A stretch of DNA of 64,000 nt, taken from Streptomyces sp. B3I8. Its GTDB lineage: Bacteria; Actinomycetota; Actinomycetes; Streptomycetales; Streptomycetaceae. Of the stretch, positions 43,649 to 52,997 are shown piece by piece. The notes beneath the pieces are model-generated. The model was not told the DNA's origin and searched no databases. It was given only the letters and a program-made list of their open reading frames with translations. Each line of letters begins with the position of its first letter. Position 1 is the stretch's first letter. Both the position numbers and the translations under genes were made by a program. Where the stretch lies: positions 2,059,501-2,123,500 of the forward strand of contig NZ_JAUSYN010000002.1 of assembly GCF_030816915.1 (NCBI RefSeq). Reading direction: 5' to 3'.

Positions 43649-44263
43649 ATGACGAGCAGGGCCAGGGGCGAGGAGCGGCGCGCGGAGATCGTCCGGGCGG
43701 CCCTCGAAGTGATCGCCGAACGCGGTTACCGGGGCGCGAGCATGGCCGCGGTGGCGGAACGGGTGGGGCTGACCCAGCAGGGGGTGCTGCACTACTTCCC
43801 GACCAAGGACGCGCTGCTCGTCGCCGTGCTCAAGGAGCGCGACCAGTGGGACTCGGTGCCCGGGGAGCGGTGGCGGCTGGATCTGCTGGGCTCGCTGGTC
43901 GAGTACAACGCGATGCGGCCCGGGGTCGTCCAGACCTTCTCCGCGCTGCTCGGCGAGAGCGTCACCGAGGGGCACCCGGCGCGGGACTTCTTCACCGGAC
44001 GGTACGAGGAGGTCCGCGCGAGCATGGCGTCGGTCCTGCGCGCGGAGTTCGGCGAACTGCTGCCCGGCGGGCTGCCCCCGGAGCGGGTGGCACCGCTGCT
44101 GGTGGCGGTAATGGACGGGCTGCAGTTCCAGTGGCTGCTCGACCCGGAGGCGGTGGACATGCCGGGGGCGTTCCGCGACTTCGTGACGCTGCTGGGCGAG
44201 CTGCCGGGGCCGGTGGAAAGCACCGAGGGGGCGGAGGGGGCCACGGACACGGGAGCGCGCTGA
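43649..44263 (+). CDS. TetR-family regulator, divergent from GH3
   Basis: 204 aa. The HTH is RRAEIVRAALEVIAERGYRG then ASMAAVAERVGLTQQGVLHYF, and the C-terminal domain resembles BetI/TetR_C. It probably represses the adjacent beta-glucosidase and itself. The gap contains dyads that could be its sites. Confidence 0.9.
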   Translation: MTSRARGEERRAEIVRAALEVIAERGYRGASMAAVAERVGLTQQGVLHYFPTKDALLVAVLKERDQWDSVPGERWRLDLLGSLVEYNAMRPGVVQTFSALLGESVTEGHPARDFFTGRYEEVRASMASVLRAEFGELLPGGLPPERVAPLLVAVMDGLQFQWLLDPEAVDMPGAFRDFVTLLGELPGPVESTEGAEGATDTGAR

Positions 44264-44284
44264 GGCCCCGCCTGCGTGGGGCCG

Positions 44285-44387
44285 CGTGTCCGCCCGCCTC
44301 AGCGCACCCGCGTGTCCGTCACCTCAGCCACCTCAGTCGCCTCGGAGCGCCCACGTGTCCGCCCGCCTCAGCGCGCCCGCGTGTCCG
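44285..44387. repeat. Two direct 34-bp copies, 69-bp period
   Basis: CGTGTCCGCCCGCCTCAGCG plus 14 bp recurs at 44285-44318 and 44354-44387 with one mismatch. The second copy encodes the end of the EI24 protein (ADTRAR and stop), so the first looks like a duplicated gene end. Confidence 0.85.
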
Positions 44388-45192
44388 CCGTTTCCGGATC
44401 GCCGTCGGCGTCCTCGGCGTCCTCGGCGTACTGGTCTGCGTTTCGCGTCTCCTCGCCCAGGAGTTCGCGGGCCAGCAGCGTGGCGCCCGCGACCGCGCCC
44501 GGCATCAGGAACACCGCGACGACCGGCACCAGGAACGCCAGGCCCAGCGGGGTCCCGAAGCCCCACACCAGCATCTTGCGGGAGCGCAACAGCGCGAGCC
44601 GTTCGCGCAGTTGGACCCCGCGGCGCTGGAGGGCGACCGCGGCGAGCTCCTCGGTGAGGAAGAACCCGGTGACGAAGAAGCCGATCACCGGGACGGCCGT
44701 CTGCCCGACGAACGGCAGGAACCCGCAGGCGAACAGCAGCACGCCCCACACGCCGGCCCGCACCACGATGCGCAGGCCGTCCCGGGCCGACACCCACAGC
44801 TCCCGGACGAGCGGGAGGTCGGACTCGGGGGCGGTGCCGTCCGGGGAGACGTCACGGTCGACCCGCTCCGAGAGGTTCTCGTAGAAGGGCTGGCCGACGA
44901 GGAGGGTGACGGCGGTGAAGGTGACGACCGCGAGCAGCAGCGCGAGGGCGAACAGCACGGCGGTGAGGAACCCTCGGAACAGGCCCTGCCAGGGGCTCGA
45001 CCAGTCGTCGGCGAACGGGGTCGCCCAGCCGACGAAGTCGTCGCCCCACACGGCGAGGGCGACGAGGGCGGCGGCGTAGAGGACGAGGGTGATCAGGCCG
45101 GGCAGCAGCCCGAGACCGTACACCTTGCCGTGCCGGGCCACCCAGCGGTGACCCCGCAGCAAGTGCCGGAATCCTGCGGTCAGATCGCGCAT
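44368..45192 (-). CDS. EI24-domain membrane protein, CysZ-like
   Basis: 274 aa. The N terminus LTAGFRHLLRGHRWVARHGK is followed by spans YGLGLLPGLITLVLYAAALV, FLTAVLFALALLLAVVTF, GVWGVLLFACGFLPFVGQTA and VPVIGFFVTGFFLTEE. This is the actinobacterial EI24/CysZ-like family. Sulfate transport is known for CysZ but not shown here. The tail is acidic (YAEDAEDADGDPET). Confidence 0.85.
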   Translation of the reverse strand: MRDLTAGFRHLLRGHRWVARHGKVYGLGLLPGLITLVLYAAALVALAVWGDDFVGWATPFADDWSSPWQGLFRGFLTAVLFALALLLAVVTFTAVTLLVGQPFYENLSERVDRDVSPDGTAPESDLPLVRELWVSARDGLRIVVRAGVWGVLLFACGFLPFVGQTAVPVIGFFVTGFFLTEELAAVALQRRGVQLRERLALLRSRKMLVWGFGTPLGLAFLVPVVAVFLMPGAVAGATLLARELLGEETRNADQYAEDAEDADGDPETADTRAR

Positions 45193-45312
45193 GGCTGCAC
45201 TGTAGTGGGCGGAGCGTGGGCGCAGGGGGTCGCGCCCCCGCCCCCTCCCCCCGGCCCGTGTCTCGGGCCGCCCCCGCCCCCAACCCCGGCCCCCACCGTC
45301 CCGGACCGCGCC

Positions 45313-46335
45313 TCAGAGCTGGACGATCATCTTGCCGGTGTTGGCGCCCTGGAGGACGCCGAGGAAGGCGTCGAGGGTGTTCTCGACGCCCTCGACCACC
45401 GTCTCGCGGTACTTGAGGCGGCCGTCGCGGACCCAGGGCCCGACCTCCTGGACGAACTGCGGCTGGAGGTCGTAGTGGTCGCCGACGAGGAAGCCCTCGA
45501 TGCGGCCGCGCGTCTGGATGAGGCGGGCGAGGTTGCGCGGGCCGGGGGCGGGCTCGGTGTTGTTGTAGACCGAGATCATGCCGCAGACCGCGATGCGGCC
45601 GTCGCGGTTGAGGCGGCCGAGGGCGGCCTCCAGGTGGTCGCCGCCGACGTTGTCGAAGTAGACGTCGATGCCGTCCGGGGCGGCCTCGCGGAGCTGTTGG
45701 GCGACCGGGGCCTTCTTGTAGTTGAAGGCGGCGTCGAAGCCGTACTCGGTGAGGAGGAGTTCGACCTTCTCGTCGGTGCCGGCCGAGCCGATGACGCGGG
45801 AGGCGCCCTTGAGCTTCGCGATCTGGCCCACCTGGCTGCCGACGGCACCCGCCGCGCCGGACACGAAGACGGCGTCGCCCTCCTTGAAGGAGGCGGTGCG
45901 CAGCAGGCCCGCGTAGGCGGTGAGGCCGGGCATGCCGAGCACGCCGAGGTAGGCGGAGAGCGGGGCGGCGTCCGGGTCGACCGTGACGACGTGCTTCGCG
46001 TCCGCGACGGCGTACTCGCGCCAGCCGAAGAAGTGCAGGACGTGGTCACCGACGGCGATGCCCTCGGCGTTCGAGGCGATCACCTCGCCGACGGCGCCGC
46101 CCTGCATGACCTTGCCGAGCTCGAAGGGGGCGACGTAGGACTTGGCGGCGCTCATGCGGCCGCGCATGTACGGGTCCACGGAGAGATAGCGGTTGCGCAC
46201 CAGTACCTGCCCCTCGCCCGGCCGGCCGACCTCCGCCTCGACGAGGGCGAAGTCCTCGGGCTTCGGCCAGCCGACGGGGCGGCTGAGCAGCTGCCATTCG
46301 CGGCCGGTGGCGGGGAGCGATGCGTGGTCGGTCAT
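45313..46335 (-). CDS. MDR-type NADP-dependent oxidoreductase
   Basis: 340 aa. Nucleotide-binding motif: FVSGAAGAVGSQVGQIAKLKG. It also has NRYLSVDPYMRGRM, IDVYFDNVGGDHLEAA and GMISVYNNTEPAPGPRNL, as in curcumin reductase/leukotriene B4 dehydrogenase-like proteins. It lacks the zinc ligands of classical ADHs. It reduces C=C bonds of enones. It is divergent from a MarR gene, with twin dyads in the gap. Confidence 0.92.
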   Translation of the reverse strand: MTDHASLPATGREWQLLSRPVGWPKPEDFALVEAEVGRPGEGQVLVRNRYLSVDPYMRGRMSAAKSYVAPFELGKVMQGGAVGEVIASNAEGIAVGDHVLHFFGWREYAVADAKHVVTVDPDAAPLSAYLGVLGMPGLTAYAGLLRTASFKEGDAVFVSGAAGAVGSQVGQIAKLKGASRVIGSAGTDEKVELLLTEYGFDAAFNYKKAPVAQQLREAAPDGIDVYFDNVGGDHLEAALGRLNRDGRIAVCGMISVYNNTEPAPGPRNLARLIQTRGRIEGFLVGDHYDLQPQFVQEVGPWVRDGRLKYRETVVEGVENTLDAFLGVLQGANTGKMIVQL

Positions 46336-46384
46336 GGGGTGGCGCCTCTCCTGCGTTTGCTTGCGCGATGTCGGCCGAATTTAA

Positions 46385-46422
46385 TTCAGCACCTGAAACA
46401 ACAATGGGACTGAATATTTCAG
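46385..46422. promoter_or_regulatory. Twin MarR-type dyads
   Basis: TTCAG-CAC-CTGAA (46385-46397) and CTGAA-TAT-TTCAG (46410-46422) are two 13-bp inverted repeats with centres 25 bp apart, in the 117-bp divergent gap. Confidence 0.65.
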
Positions 46423-46452
46423 GATGTCAAGTAACCGGGTACCCTCGGGAGC

Positions 46453-46902
46453 ATGGCTGCACACAAGAACCCCCGTGTGGACGCGCTGACGCTGGAGGTC
46501 GTCGAGCTGATCGGCACGGTGGTCGCGCGGTATCACGAGGAGTACGAGGAGGCGGCGGCGCAGCACGCGCTCACCGGGGCGCAGGCACGGCTGCTGAGCC
46601 TGCTGTCGCTGGAGCCGCTGCCGATGCGGCGGCTGGCGCGGAAGCTGAAGTGCGAGCCGTCGAACGTGACGGGGATCGTGGACCGGCTGGAGAGCCGGGG
46701 GCTGGTGGAGCGCCGGCCCGACCCCGCCGACCGGCGCGTGAAGCTCGCGGCGGCCACGGAGGAGGGCCGCCGGGTGGCCCGGAGCCTGCGCGAGTCCCTC
46801 CGCTTTGCCCGCGCGCCCCTGGCCGCCCTCTCGGAGGAGGAACGGGTGTCCTTGCGGGACCTCCTGCGCCGCATGCTGCCGGAGGAGACCGAGGAGGGCT
46901 GA
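46453..46902 (+). CDS. MarR-family regulator
   Basis: 149 aa. The winged HTH: LTGAQARLLSLLSLEPLPMRR then LARKLKCEPSNVTGIVDRLE, and wing RRPDPADRRVKLAAATEEGR. It probably represses the divergent MDR oxidoreductase and itself, responding to phenolic or electrophilic compounds. The gap carries two dyads. Confidence 0.92.
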   Translation: MAAHKNPRVDALTLEVVELIGTVVARYHEEYEEAAAQHALTGAQARLLSLLSLEPLPMRRLARKLKCEPSNVTGIVDRLESRGLVERRPDPADRRVKLAAATEEGRRVARSLRESLRFARAPLAALSEEERVSLRDLLRRMLPEETEEG

Positions 46903-46954
46903 GCGCCCCGCGGAAGCCCCGGGAGGGGGCGGCCGGGTGACCGAGGGGGTCCTC

Positions 46955-47974
46955 CTACGTGCACCACCACAGGAAGCGGTCGCAGGTGTCCGACGGCGAC
47001 GGGTCGGCCGGCGACGACGGCGACGACGGCTCCCCGGTCGACGGGTTCCCCTGACCGCCGCCCCCCGGGCTCTCCGCGCCCGACGTCTGCGTCGTCTGCG
47101 CGTGCCCCGTGGCGGCCGGTGCCGTCCTCGACGTCTCGGACGCACTCGCCGTCGATCCCTTGCCCTCCGCCTTCGCGGAGCGCGAGGCCGAGGCGGACGT
47201 GGACGCGGAGGCCCCCGGTGTCGCGCTCGCCGTGCCGTCGCCCGCTCTCGCGGAGCCGGGGGCTCCGGACTCCTCACCCTGTCGTCCGGGCGAGGAGTCG
47301 GTGCTCTCGGAGGACTCGTCGCCGGTGGCGGCGGTCTTCGGGGTCGAGCCCGGGGACTCGGTGCCGAGTTCGGCAAGGCTCAGTCCGCCGGCGGCGAGGA
47401 GGAGGCCGGCGCCGATGAGGAGGACCCGGCGGCGGCGCCGACGGTGGGAGGCGGCACGACGGTCACGGCGGCCGGGGGGCTGTCCGTCGAGTTCGTCGTC
47501 GGCCGCGTCATCGGCATCACCGGGGCCATCGGCATCACCGGTACCACTGGTGCCGCCGATGCGGCCGGTGCCACCGGTGTCCCCACCGCCCCTGCCGTCC
47601 GCGTCCGCCCCGCCCGTCCCGTCCGCCCCATTGCCCTCGGGGAGCTCCGTCCCCTCGGCCCCGTCGGGTCCCCGTGCGGGCTCCGCCGGGTGGGCGGGCC
47701 GGGATCCGCTGTCCGCGCCTCCCAGGGAGCCGCGCTCCTCGGGCCCCGGGGACGGCACAGGGCCGCCGGGCACGACAGCGTCCCCCGCCGCGCCGGCGGT
47801 CTGCGCGAACGGCACTCCGGCGCGCGGGTCGGGGCCCCGCCCCGGCGCCCTGTGCGCGGCCGTCTCCCCCGCCTCCACGGGGATCTCCCCCTCCAACCAC
47901 CCCACCGGTGTTCCGCACCCTGGACACGCCAGGGCTCCGTTGAGGTGTCTTCGGCAGGGGGTGCAGTAGTTCAT
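46955..47974 (-). CDS. Zinc-ribbon membrane protein, SCO2400-like
   Basis: 339 aa. The N-terminal zinc ribbon is CTPCRRHLNGALACPGCG (four Cys). A long Gly/Asp/Pro-rich region leads to a basic stretch (RRDRRAASHRRRRRR) and one span (VLLIGAGLLLAAGGLSLAEL). A Ser/Thr/Ala-rich outer part ends with DTCDRFLWWCT. The plan resembles the Streptomyces SCO2400-type proteins, of unknown function. The outer segment is low complexity and could be glycosylated. Confidence 0.82.
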   Translation of the reverse strand: MNYCTPCRRHLNGALACPGCGTPVGWLEGEIPVEAGETAAHRAPGRGPDPRAGVPFAQTAGAAGDAVVPGGPVPSPGPEERGSLGGADSGSRPAHPAEPARGPDGAEGTELPEGNGADGTGGADADGRGGGDTGGTGRIGGTSGTGDADGPGDADDAADDELDGQPPGRRDRRAASHRRRRRRVLLIGAGLLLAAGGLSLAELGTESPGSTPKTAATGDESSESTDSSPGRQGEESGAPGSARAGDGTASATPGASASTSASASRSAKAEGKGSTASASETSRTAPAATGHAQTTQTSGAESPGGGGQGNPSTGEPSSPSSPADPSPSDTCDRFLWWCT

Positions 47975-48162
47975 GACGCCGGAAGACTAGGTTCCCCCCG
48001 CCTCGCTTGCCCAGTGACTGCTGTGAAAGTTGTGTAGGGAACGGCCAGTTCGCGACCGGTCCGTGGCCTGATCCTCCGTCATCCGCACACGTTTCCCGGA
48101 CTTCTCGGGCGACGAGCGCGGCATACCGGGGAAATCCACCCGCCCGCATCGTGCGCGACCCA

Positions 48163-48222
48163 TTGACACTCCCCCCACCCCCTCCTTACTGTCACGCCAG
48201 CATTTCGAACGCATGACGAAAT
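48163..48222 (+). promoter_or_regulatory. Sigma-70-type promoter and operator dyad of the sugar cluster
   Basis: TTGACA (48163-48168), 18-nt spacer, TACTGT (48187-48192). Just downstream ATTTCG-N9-CGAAAT (48202-48222) would sit over the start site, as expected for a repressor of a sugar operon. Confidence 0.6.
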
Positions 48223-48231
48223 ATCGAACAA

Positions 48232-48283
48232 GCCGAACAAGCGGGCCGGACACGCAAGCCGGACAAGCGGGCCGGACAAGCAA
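48232..48283. repeat. Four tandem 13-bp units in the leader
   Basis: GCCG(A/G)ACA(A/C)GC(GG/AA) units at 48232, 48245, 48258 and 48271, downstream of the promoter and ahead of the dehydratase ribosome site. Confidence 0.9.
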
Positions 48284-48312
48284 GCCGCGAGACGAATCGA
48301 GAGGCGACAGCC

Positions 48313-49476
48313 GTGCGCATCACCGGAATCAGCACACACGTGGTCGGGACGCCGTGGCGCAACCTGACCTACGTCCAGGTGCACACCGACGAGGGGATCA
48401 CCGGAGTCGGCGAGACCCGGATGCTGGGCCACACCGACGCGCTGCTCGGCTACCTCCGCGAGGCCGAGGCGAACCACGTCCTCGGCTCGGACCCGTTCGC
48501 CGTCGAGGACCTCGTGCGCCGCATGAAGTACGGCGACTACGGCCGCGCGGGCGAGATCGTGATGTCCGGCATCGCCGTCGTCGAGATGGCGTGCTGGGAC
48601 ATCAAGGGCAAGGCCCTCGGCGTCCCCGTCTGGCAGCTGCTGGGCGGCAAGGTCACCGACAGGGTCAAGGCGTACGCCAACGGCTGGTACACCACCGAGC
48701 GCACCCCGGAGGCGTACCACAAGGCCGCGCGCGGGGTGATGGAGCGCGGTTACCGGGCGCTGAAGATCGACCCGTTCGGCACCGGCCACTTCGAGCTGGA
48801 CCAGCAGCAGACGAACTACGCCGTCTCCCTCATCGAGGCCGTGCGCGACGCCATCGGCCCCGACGCCGAGCTGATGCTGGAGATGCACGGACGGTTCTCC
48901 CCCGCCACCGCCGTCCGTCTCGCCAGGGAGATGGCCCCCTTCAAGCCCGCCTGGCTGGAGGAGCCGGTGCCGCCGGAGAACCTCAAGGCGCTGGAGAAGG
49001 TCGCCGCGAAGGTGGACATCCCCGTGGCCACCGGTGAGCGCATCCACGACCGGATCGAGTTCCGGGAGCTGTTCGACAGCCAGGCCGTCGACATCCTCCA
49101 GCCCGACGTCGGCCACATCGGCGGCATCTGGGAGACCCGCAAGCTCGCCGCCACCGCCGAGACCCACTACATGCTGCTCGCGCCGCACAACGTGGGCGGG
49201 TCCGTGCTCACCGCCGCCTCCCTCCAGGTCGGCTTCACCTCCCCGAACTTCAAGATCCTGGAGCACTTCAACGACTTCGCCGACGCGGAGATCAAGAAGG
49301 TGGTCAAGGGCGCCCCGCAGGTGGACCCGGAGGACGGCTGCTTCCACCTCTCCGACGCGCCCGGCCTCGGCGTCGAGCTGGACGTCGACGCGGCGGCCGA
49401 GTTCCCGCAGCAGCAGGCCCGCTTCGACCTGTGGGCCGAGGGCTGGGAGAAGCGCGCGCCCAAGGCCGGCCGGTGA
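48313..49476 (+). CDS. Enolase-superfamily acid-sugar dehydratase (GalD-like)
   Basis: 387 aa from GTG after GAGAGG. The barrel motifs are K-x-D in RALKIDPFG, EMHGRFSP (metal Glu and His), WLEEPVPPEN, ATGERIHDR (metal Glu), DVGHIGGIWET and LLAPHNVGGSV. The EMHGR signature and overall pattern match the D-galactonate/manno-type subgroup of the mandelate racemase family, which dehydrates aldonic acids to 2-keto-3-deoxy sugars. It starts the operon and overlaps the ADH start by 4 nt (GTGA). Confidence 0.88.
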   Translation: MRITGISTHVVGTPWRNLTYVQVHTDEGITGVGETRMLGHTDALLGYLREAEANHVLGSDPFAVEDLVRRMKYGDYGRAGEIVMSGIAVVEMACWDIKGKALGVPVWQLLGGKVTDRVKAYANGWYTTERTPEAYHKAARGVMERGYRALKIDPFGTGHFELDQQQTNYAVSLIEAVRDAIGPDAELMLEMHGRFSPATAVRLAREMAPFKPAWLEEPVPPENLKALEKVAAKVDIPVATGERIHDRIEFRELFDSQAVDILQPDVGHIGGIWETRKLAATAETHYMLLAPHNVGGSVLTAASLQVGFTSPNFKILEHFNDFADAEIKKVVKGAPQVDPEDGCFHLSDAPGLGVELDVDAAAEFPQQQARFDLWAEGWEKRAPKAGR

Positions 49477-50498
49477 GCACCGAAGCGGGCGGAAGCCGTA
49501 CCGCCGTCGTCATCGAGGCCCCCGGTGCCCACCGGCTCGTCCCGCACACCCCGCGGGACCCCGGCCCCGGCGAGGCCCTGGTCGCGGTGCACGCCGTCGG
49601 CATCTGCGGCAGCGACCGCGAGGTGTACCAGGGCAACCGGCCCGCAGACTACGTGCGTTACCCGCTCACCCCCGGCCACGAGTGGTCCGGCACCGTGGCG
49701 GGCGTCGGGGCCGGGGTGCCGGAGTCCCTGGTAGGCCGCGGGGTCGTCGGAGAGGGGTTCCGCAACTGCCAGGTGTGCGACCGCTGCCACGCCGGCGAGA
49801 CCACGCTGTGCACCGCCGGGTACGAGGAGACCGGGTTCACCCAGCCCGGCGCGATGGCCGCCACCCTGACCCTGCCCGCCCGGTTGTTGCACGTCCTGCC
49901 CGACGACGCGGATCTGACGGCCGCCGCCCTGCTGGAGCCCGCCGCTTGTGTCGCCGCCGCCGCGCTCAAGGCGAACGCGCGGCCGGGCGAACGGGTCGCG
50001 GTGGTCGGCACCGGCACGCTCGGCATGTTCGCGGTGCAGTTCCTGCGGGCTGGCTCGCCCGGGGAGCTGCTGGTGGTGGGCACCGGCCGCGACCGCGAGT
50101 CGCTGTCACGGGAGTTCGGCGCCACCAGCTTCCGTACCAAGGACGAACCGCTCCCGGACGACTTCGACGTCGTCGTCGAGACCGCCGGCTCCGCCGACGC
50201 CGCGCGCACCGCCGCCGCCCTGCTGCGGCGCGGCGGGCGGCTGGTGCTGACCGGTATCCCGGCCCCGGGCGCCGACGGGCTCGACCCGACCGGTCTCGTC
50301 GTACGACAACTGGAGGTGCACACCGTGTTCGGGGCACCGCCCGAGGCGTGGGCCCATACGGTCCGGGTCTTCGCGGCGGGTCTGCTCGATCCGCTGCCCC
50401 TGGTCTCGCACGAACTGCCGCTGGAGGAATTCCCCCGCGCCATCGAACTGGTGGGGTCCGGGGACCCGAAGGTGGGCAAGGTGCTGTTGCGGCCGTGA
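49473..50498 (+). CDS. Zinc-dependent alcohol/sugar dehydrogenase
   Basis: 341 aa. Catalytic zinc ligands: VGICGSDREVY and GHEWSG. Structural zinc: C-x2-C-x2-C-x7-C in NCQVCDRCHAGETTLC. Rossmann motif: VVGTGTLGMFAV. It belongs to the threonine/sorbitol dehydrogenase group. Coupled to the dehydratase by a GTGA overlap, it probably oxidises a sugar or a deoxy-keto acid in the same route. Confidence 0.9.
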   Translation: MSTEAGGSRTAVVIEAPGAHRLVPHTPRDPGPGEALVAVHAVGICGSDREVYQGNRPADYVRYPLTPGHEWSGTVAGVGAGVPESLVGRGVVGEGFRNCQVCDRCHAGETTLCTAGYEETGFTQPGAMAATLTLPARLLHVLPDDADLTAAALLEPAACVAAAALKANARPGERVAVVGTGTLGMFAVQFLRAGSPGELLVVGTGRDRESLSREFGATSFRTKDEPLPDDFDVVVETAGSADAARTAAALLRRGGRLVLTGIPAPGADGLDPTGLVVRQLEVHTVFGAPPEAWAHTVRVFAAGLLDPLPLVSHELPLEEFPRAIELVGSGDPKVGKVLLRP

Positions 50499-50711
50499 CT
50501 CCCGTAGCCGGCCGCGCCCGTGCGCCGGTACGGGCGACCTGACGGCTCCGTACCGGCGCACGACCCCGACCGCAGACACGAACCGCGTCCGACATACCGA
50601 ACAAAGCACCGCGCAACACCGTCCCTGAGACAGCCCGGGACAACCCCGGCCCCGCCCGCACGCCACGCACAGACGCAACGCCACGCACCTGACGCACATG
50701 AAGGACACCCC
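50499..50711. other. Gap between dehydrogenase and U32-like gene
   Basis: 213 bp with a direct ACGCCACGCAC repeat (50660-50677 and 50678-50696). AAGGAC gives the ribosome site at the end. Confidence 0.5.
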
Positions 50712-51680
50712 GTGACCGACCCTTCCCCTACGGCGGCCCGTCGACCTGGAGAGCGGGCACTCGCCGCGCTCGGCCTGGCCGCGCCCGCCCTCTCCCCCGC
50801 CGATGCCTCGCCGCACGCCTTCCCGGACGGCGGCCGCTGGCGCACCGAGGTGCCCTCCTGCGAGGGCCCGGAGGCGCTCGCCGTGGTCCTGAAGGAGGCC
50901 TCGCGGCTCGACGTGCCGATCCACCGGATCAGCCAGGGCAGCGGCGTGTGGATGCTGACCGACGCCGAGATCACCGAGATGGTCGAGGCCACCGCCGCGC
51001 GCGACATCGAGCTGTGCCTGTTCACCGGGCCGCGCGGCACCTGGGACATCGGCGGCTCGGTGCGCACCGACTCCCGCGGCGGCGGCCTGCGGGCCCGGGG
51101 TCACGACGCGGTGGCCGGCTGCCTGGAGGACGCCGTGCGCGCCACCGAGCTCGGCGTGAAGTGCCTGCTGGTGGCCGACGAGGGGGTGCTCTGGACGCTG
51201 CACCGGGCGCGCACGCAGGGCGTCATCCCCGCCGACACCACGCTGAAGGTGTCGGCGCTCATCGGCCCCGTCAACCCCGCCTCGTTCGCGGTGCACGAGC
51301 GGCTGGGCGCGGACTCGATCAACGTGCCCAGCGATCTGACCCTGGACCACCTCACGGAGATCCGCCGGGTCTCCGGCGCCCCGATGGACATGTACATCGA
51401 GGCGCCGGACGATCTGGGCGGTTATGTACGGATGTACGAGGTGGCCGAGCTGATCCGCCGCGGCGCCCCGATCTATCTGAAGTTCGGGCTGTCCAAGGCG
51501 CCCGGGATCTACCCCTACGGACACCAGTTGCGGGAGGTCACCCTGGCCACTGCCAAGGAGCGGGTGCGCCGCGGCAGGCTCGCGCTGGACCTGCTCGCGC
51601 GCCACGGCGCGGACACCGACATGGCGCCCCTCGGGTCCCGGATGCCGGGTTCGCTCCGACGGTTCGACACCAGCGCATAA
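50712..51680 (+). CDS. U32-peptidase-like TIM-barrel protein
   Basis: 322 aa from a GTG after AAGGAC. VPIHRISQGSGVWMLTDAEI, LCLFTGPRGTWDIGGSV, VKCLLVADEGVL, LKVSALIGPVNPASFAVH, LGADSINVPSDLTLDHL and KAPGIYPYGHQLREVTLA are visible. The pattern is of a U32-like or TIM-barrel enzyme. The usual U32 zinc/Cys features are not evident, so activity is uncertain. It is embedded in the sugar operon, hinting at a role in sugar metabolism rather than proteolysis. Confidence 0.7.
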   Translation: MTDPSPTAARRPGERALAALGLAAPALSPADASPHAFPDGGRWRTEVPSCEGPEALAVVLKEASRLDVPIHRISQGSGVWMLTDAEITEMVEATAARDIELCLFTGPRGTWDIGGSVRTDSRGGGLRARGHDAVAGCLEDAVRATELGVKCLLVADEGVLWTLHRARTQGVIPADTTLKVSALIGPVNPASFAVHERLGADSINVPSDLTLDHLTEIRRVSGAPMDMYIEAPDDLGGYVRMYEVAELIRRGAPIYLKFGLSKAPGIYPYGHQLREVTLATAKERVRRGRLALDLLARHGADTDMAPLGSRMPGSLRRFDTSA

Positions 51681-51842
51681 CGTTCCCGAAAAATCTCTTC
51701 ACACAAGACGACACAGTCGCGCAGAATCCCACACACTCGCCTCGTTCCCGACCTGTACCGCCCTCCGCCGCACGCTGTTCGCACATTCGCACCGGAGGAC
51801 CGGTCCGCGCCCCAACTGAGCCTGACGTCAAGGATGTTCATC

Positions 51843-52955
51843 ATGACCACTCGCAGAGCCGCAGTAGCCGCAATCGCCTCGGTCGCCACCCTCGCCCTGA
51901 CCCTGTCCGCGTGCGGCCAGGACAGTGAGGGCGGCAGCAAGGAGAGCAAGGACGACACCAAGGGCGGGACCGTCGGCATCGCGATGCCGACCAAGTCCTC
52001 CGAGCGCTGGATCTACGACGGCAAGTACGTCGTCAAGGAGATGCAGGCCAAGGGCTACAAGACCAAGCTGGTCTACGGCGAGGACGACCCGGACCAGCAG
52101 GTCTCGCAGATCGAGAACCTCATCACGCAGGGCGTCAAGGCACTGGTGATCGCGGCGATCGACAACAAGTCGCTGAACAACGTGCTCCAGCAGGCCGCCG
52201 ACGCGAACATCCCGGTCATCTCCTACGACCGTCTGATCCTCGGCACCAAGAACGTCGACTACTACGCCTCCTTCGACAACGAGAAGGTCGGCCGGCTCCA
52301 GGGCACCTACATCCTGGACAAGCTGGGGCTCAAGGACGGTTCGAAGAAGGGCCCGTTCAACATCGAGCTGTTCGCCGGCTCCAACGACGACAACAACACC
52401 CGGTACTTCTTCAACGGCGCGATGAGCGTGCTCAAGCCGTACATCGACAAGAAGCAGCTCGTCGTCCAGTCCAAGCAGACCGCGCTCAACCAGGTGACCA
52501 CCCTGCGCTGGGACGGCGGCACCGCGCAGAAGCGCATGGACGACATCCTGACCTCCAGCTACAAGAACCGCCGGGTCGACGCGGTGCTCTCCCCGTACGA
52601 CGGCATCTCCATCGGCATCCTGTCCTCGCTGAAGTCGGACGACTACGGCTCCAAGGACAAGCCGCTGCCGGTCGTCACCGGCCAGGACGCCGAGGTCGCC
52701 TCGGTGAAGTCGATCATCGCCGGCGACCAGTCGATGACGATCTACAAGGACTCGCGCAAGCTCGCCAAGATCACCGCGGACATGGTGGACGACTCGCTGC
52801 ACGACAAGAAGCCCGAGGTCAACGACACCAAGTCGTACAACAACGGCGTCAAGGTCGTCCCCGCCTACCTGCTGCAGCCGGTGAGCGTCGACAAGAACAA
52901 CTACGAGAAGGTCCTGGTCGGCGGCGGCTACTACACCGCGGACGAACTGAAGTAA
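51843..52955 (+). CDS. chvE: ChvE-type sugar-binding lipoprotein
   Basis: 370 aa. The lipoprotein signal ends [11 protein letters not shown] (Cys24). The mature protein has [70 protein letters not shown] and VVTGQDAE, typical of ChvE/MmsE periplasmic receptors for galactose, arabinose or xylose-type sugars. It is followed by the ATPase and permease. Confidence 0.93.
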   Translation: MTTRRAAVAAIASVATLALTLSACGQDSEGGSKESKDDTKGGTVGIAMPTKSSERWIYDGKYVVKEMQAKGYKTKLVYGEDDPDQQVSQIENLITQGVKALVIAAIDNKSLNNVLQQAADANIPVISYDRLILGTKNVDYYASFDNEKVGRLQGTYILDKLGLKDGSKKGPFNIELFAGSNDDNNTRYFFNGAMSVLKPYIDKKQLVVQSKQTALNQVTTLRWDGGTAQKRMDDILTSSYKNRRVDAVLSPYDGISIGILSSLKSDDYGSKDKPLPVVTGQDAEVASVKSIIAGDQSMTIYKDSRKLAKITADMVDDSLHDKKPEVNDTKSYNNGVKVVPAYLLQPVSVDKNNYEKVLVGGGYYTADELK

Positions 52956-52997
52956 CCGCCCGTCCCCACGGATCCCTACGGATTGAAAGGCACGACC

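Larger units (their letters stand above)
47975..48312. other. Divergent control region of the sugar cluster
   Basis: 338 bp without a supported gene. It contains a strong promoter (48163-48192), a dyad (48202-48222) and a 13-bp tandem array (48232-48283) upstream of the dehydratase gene. Confidence 0.6.

Noticed and set aside
43846..46413. Plus-strand open frame of about 855 codons
   Set aside because: It runs through tetR, EI24 and MDR genes in other frames with no recognisable domain.
24067..48283. Tandem arrays as CRISPR
   Set aside because: Units abut with no unique spacers of constant length, and there are no cas genes.
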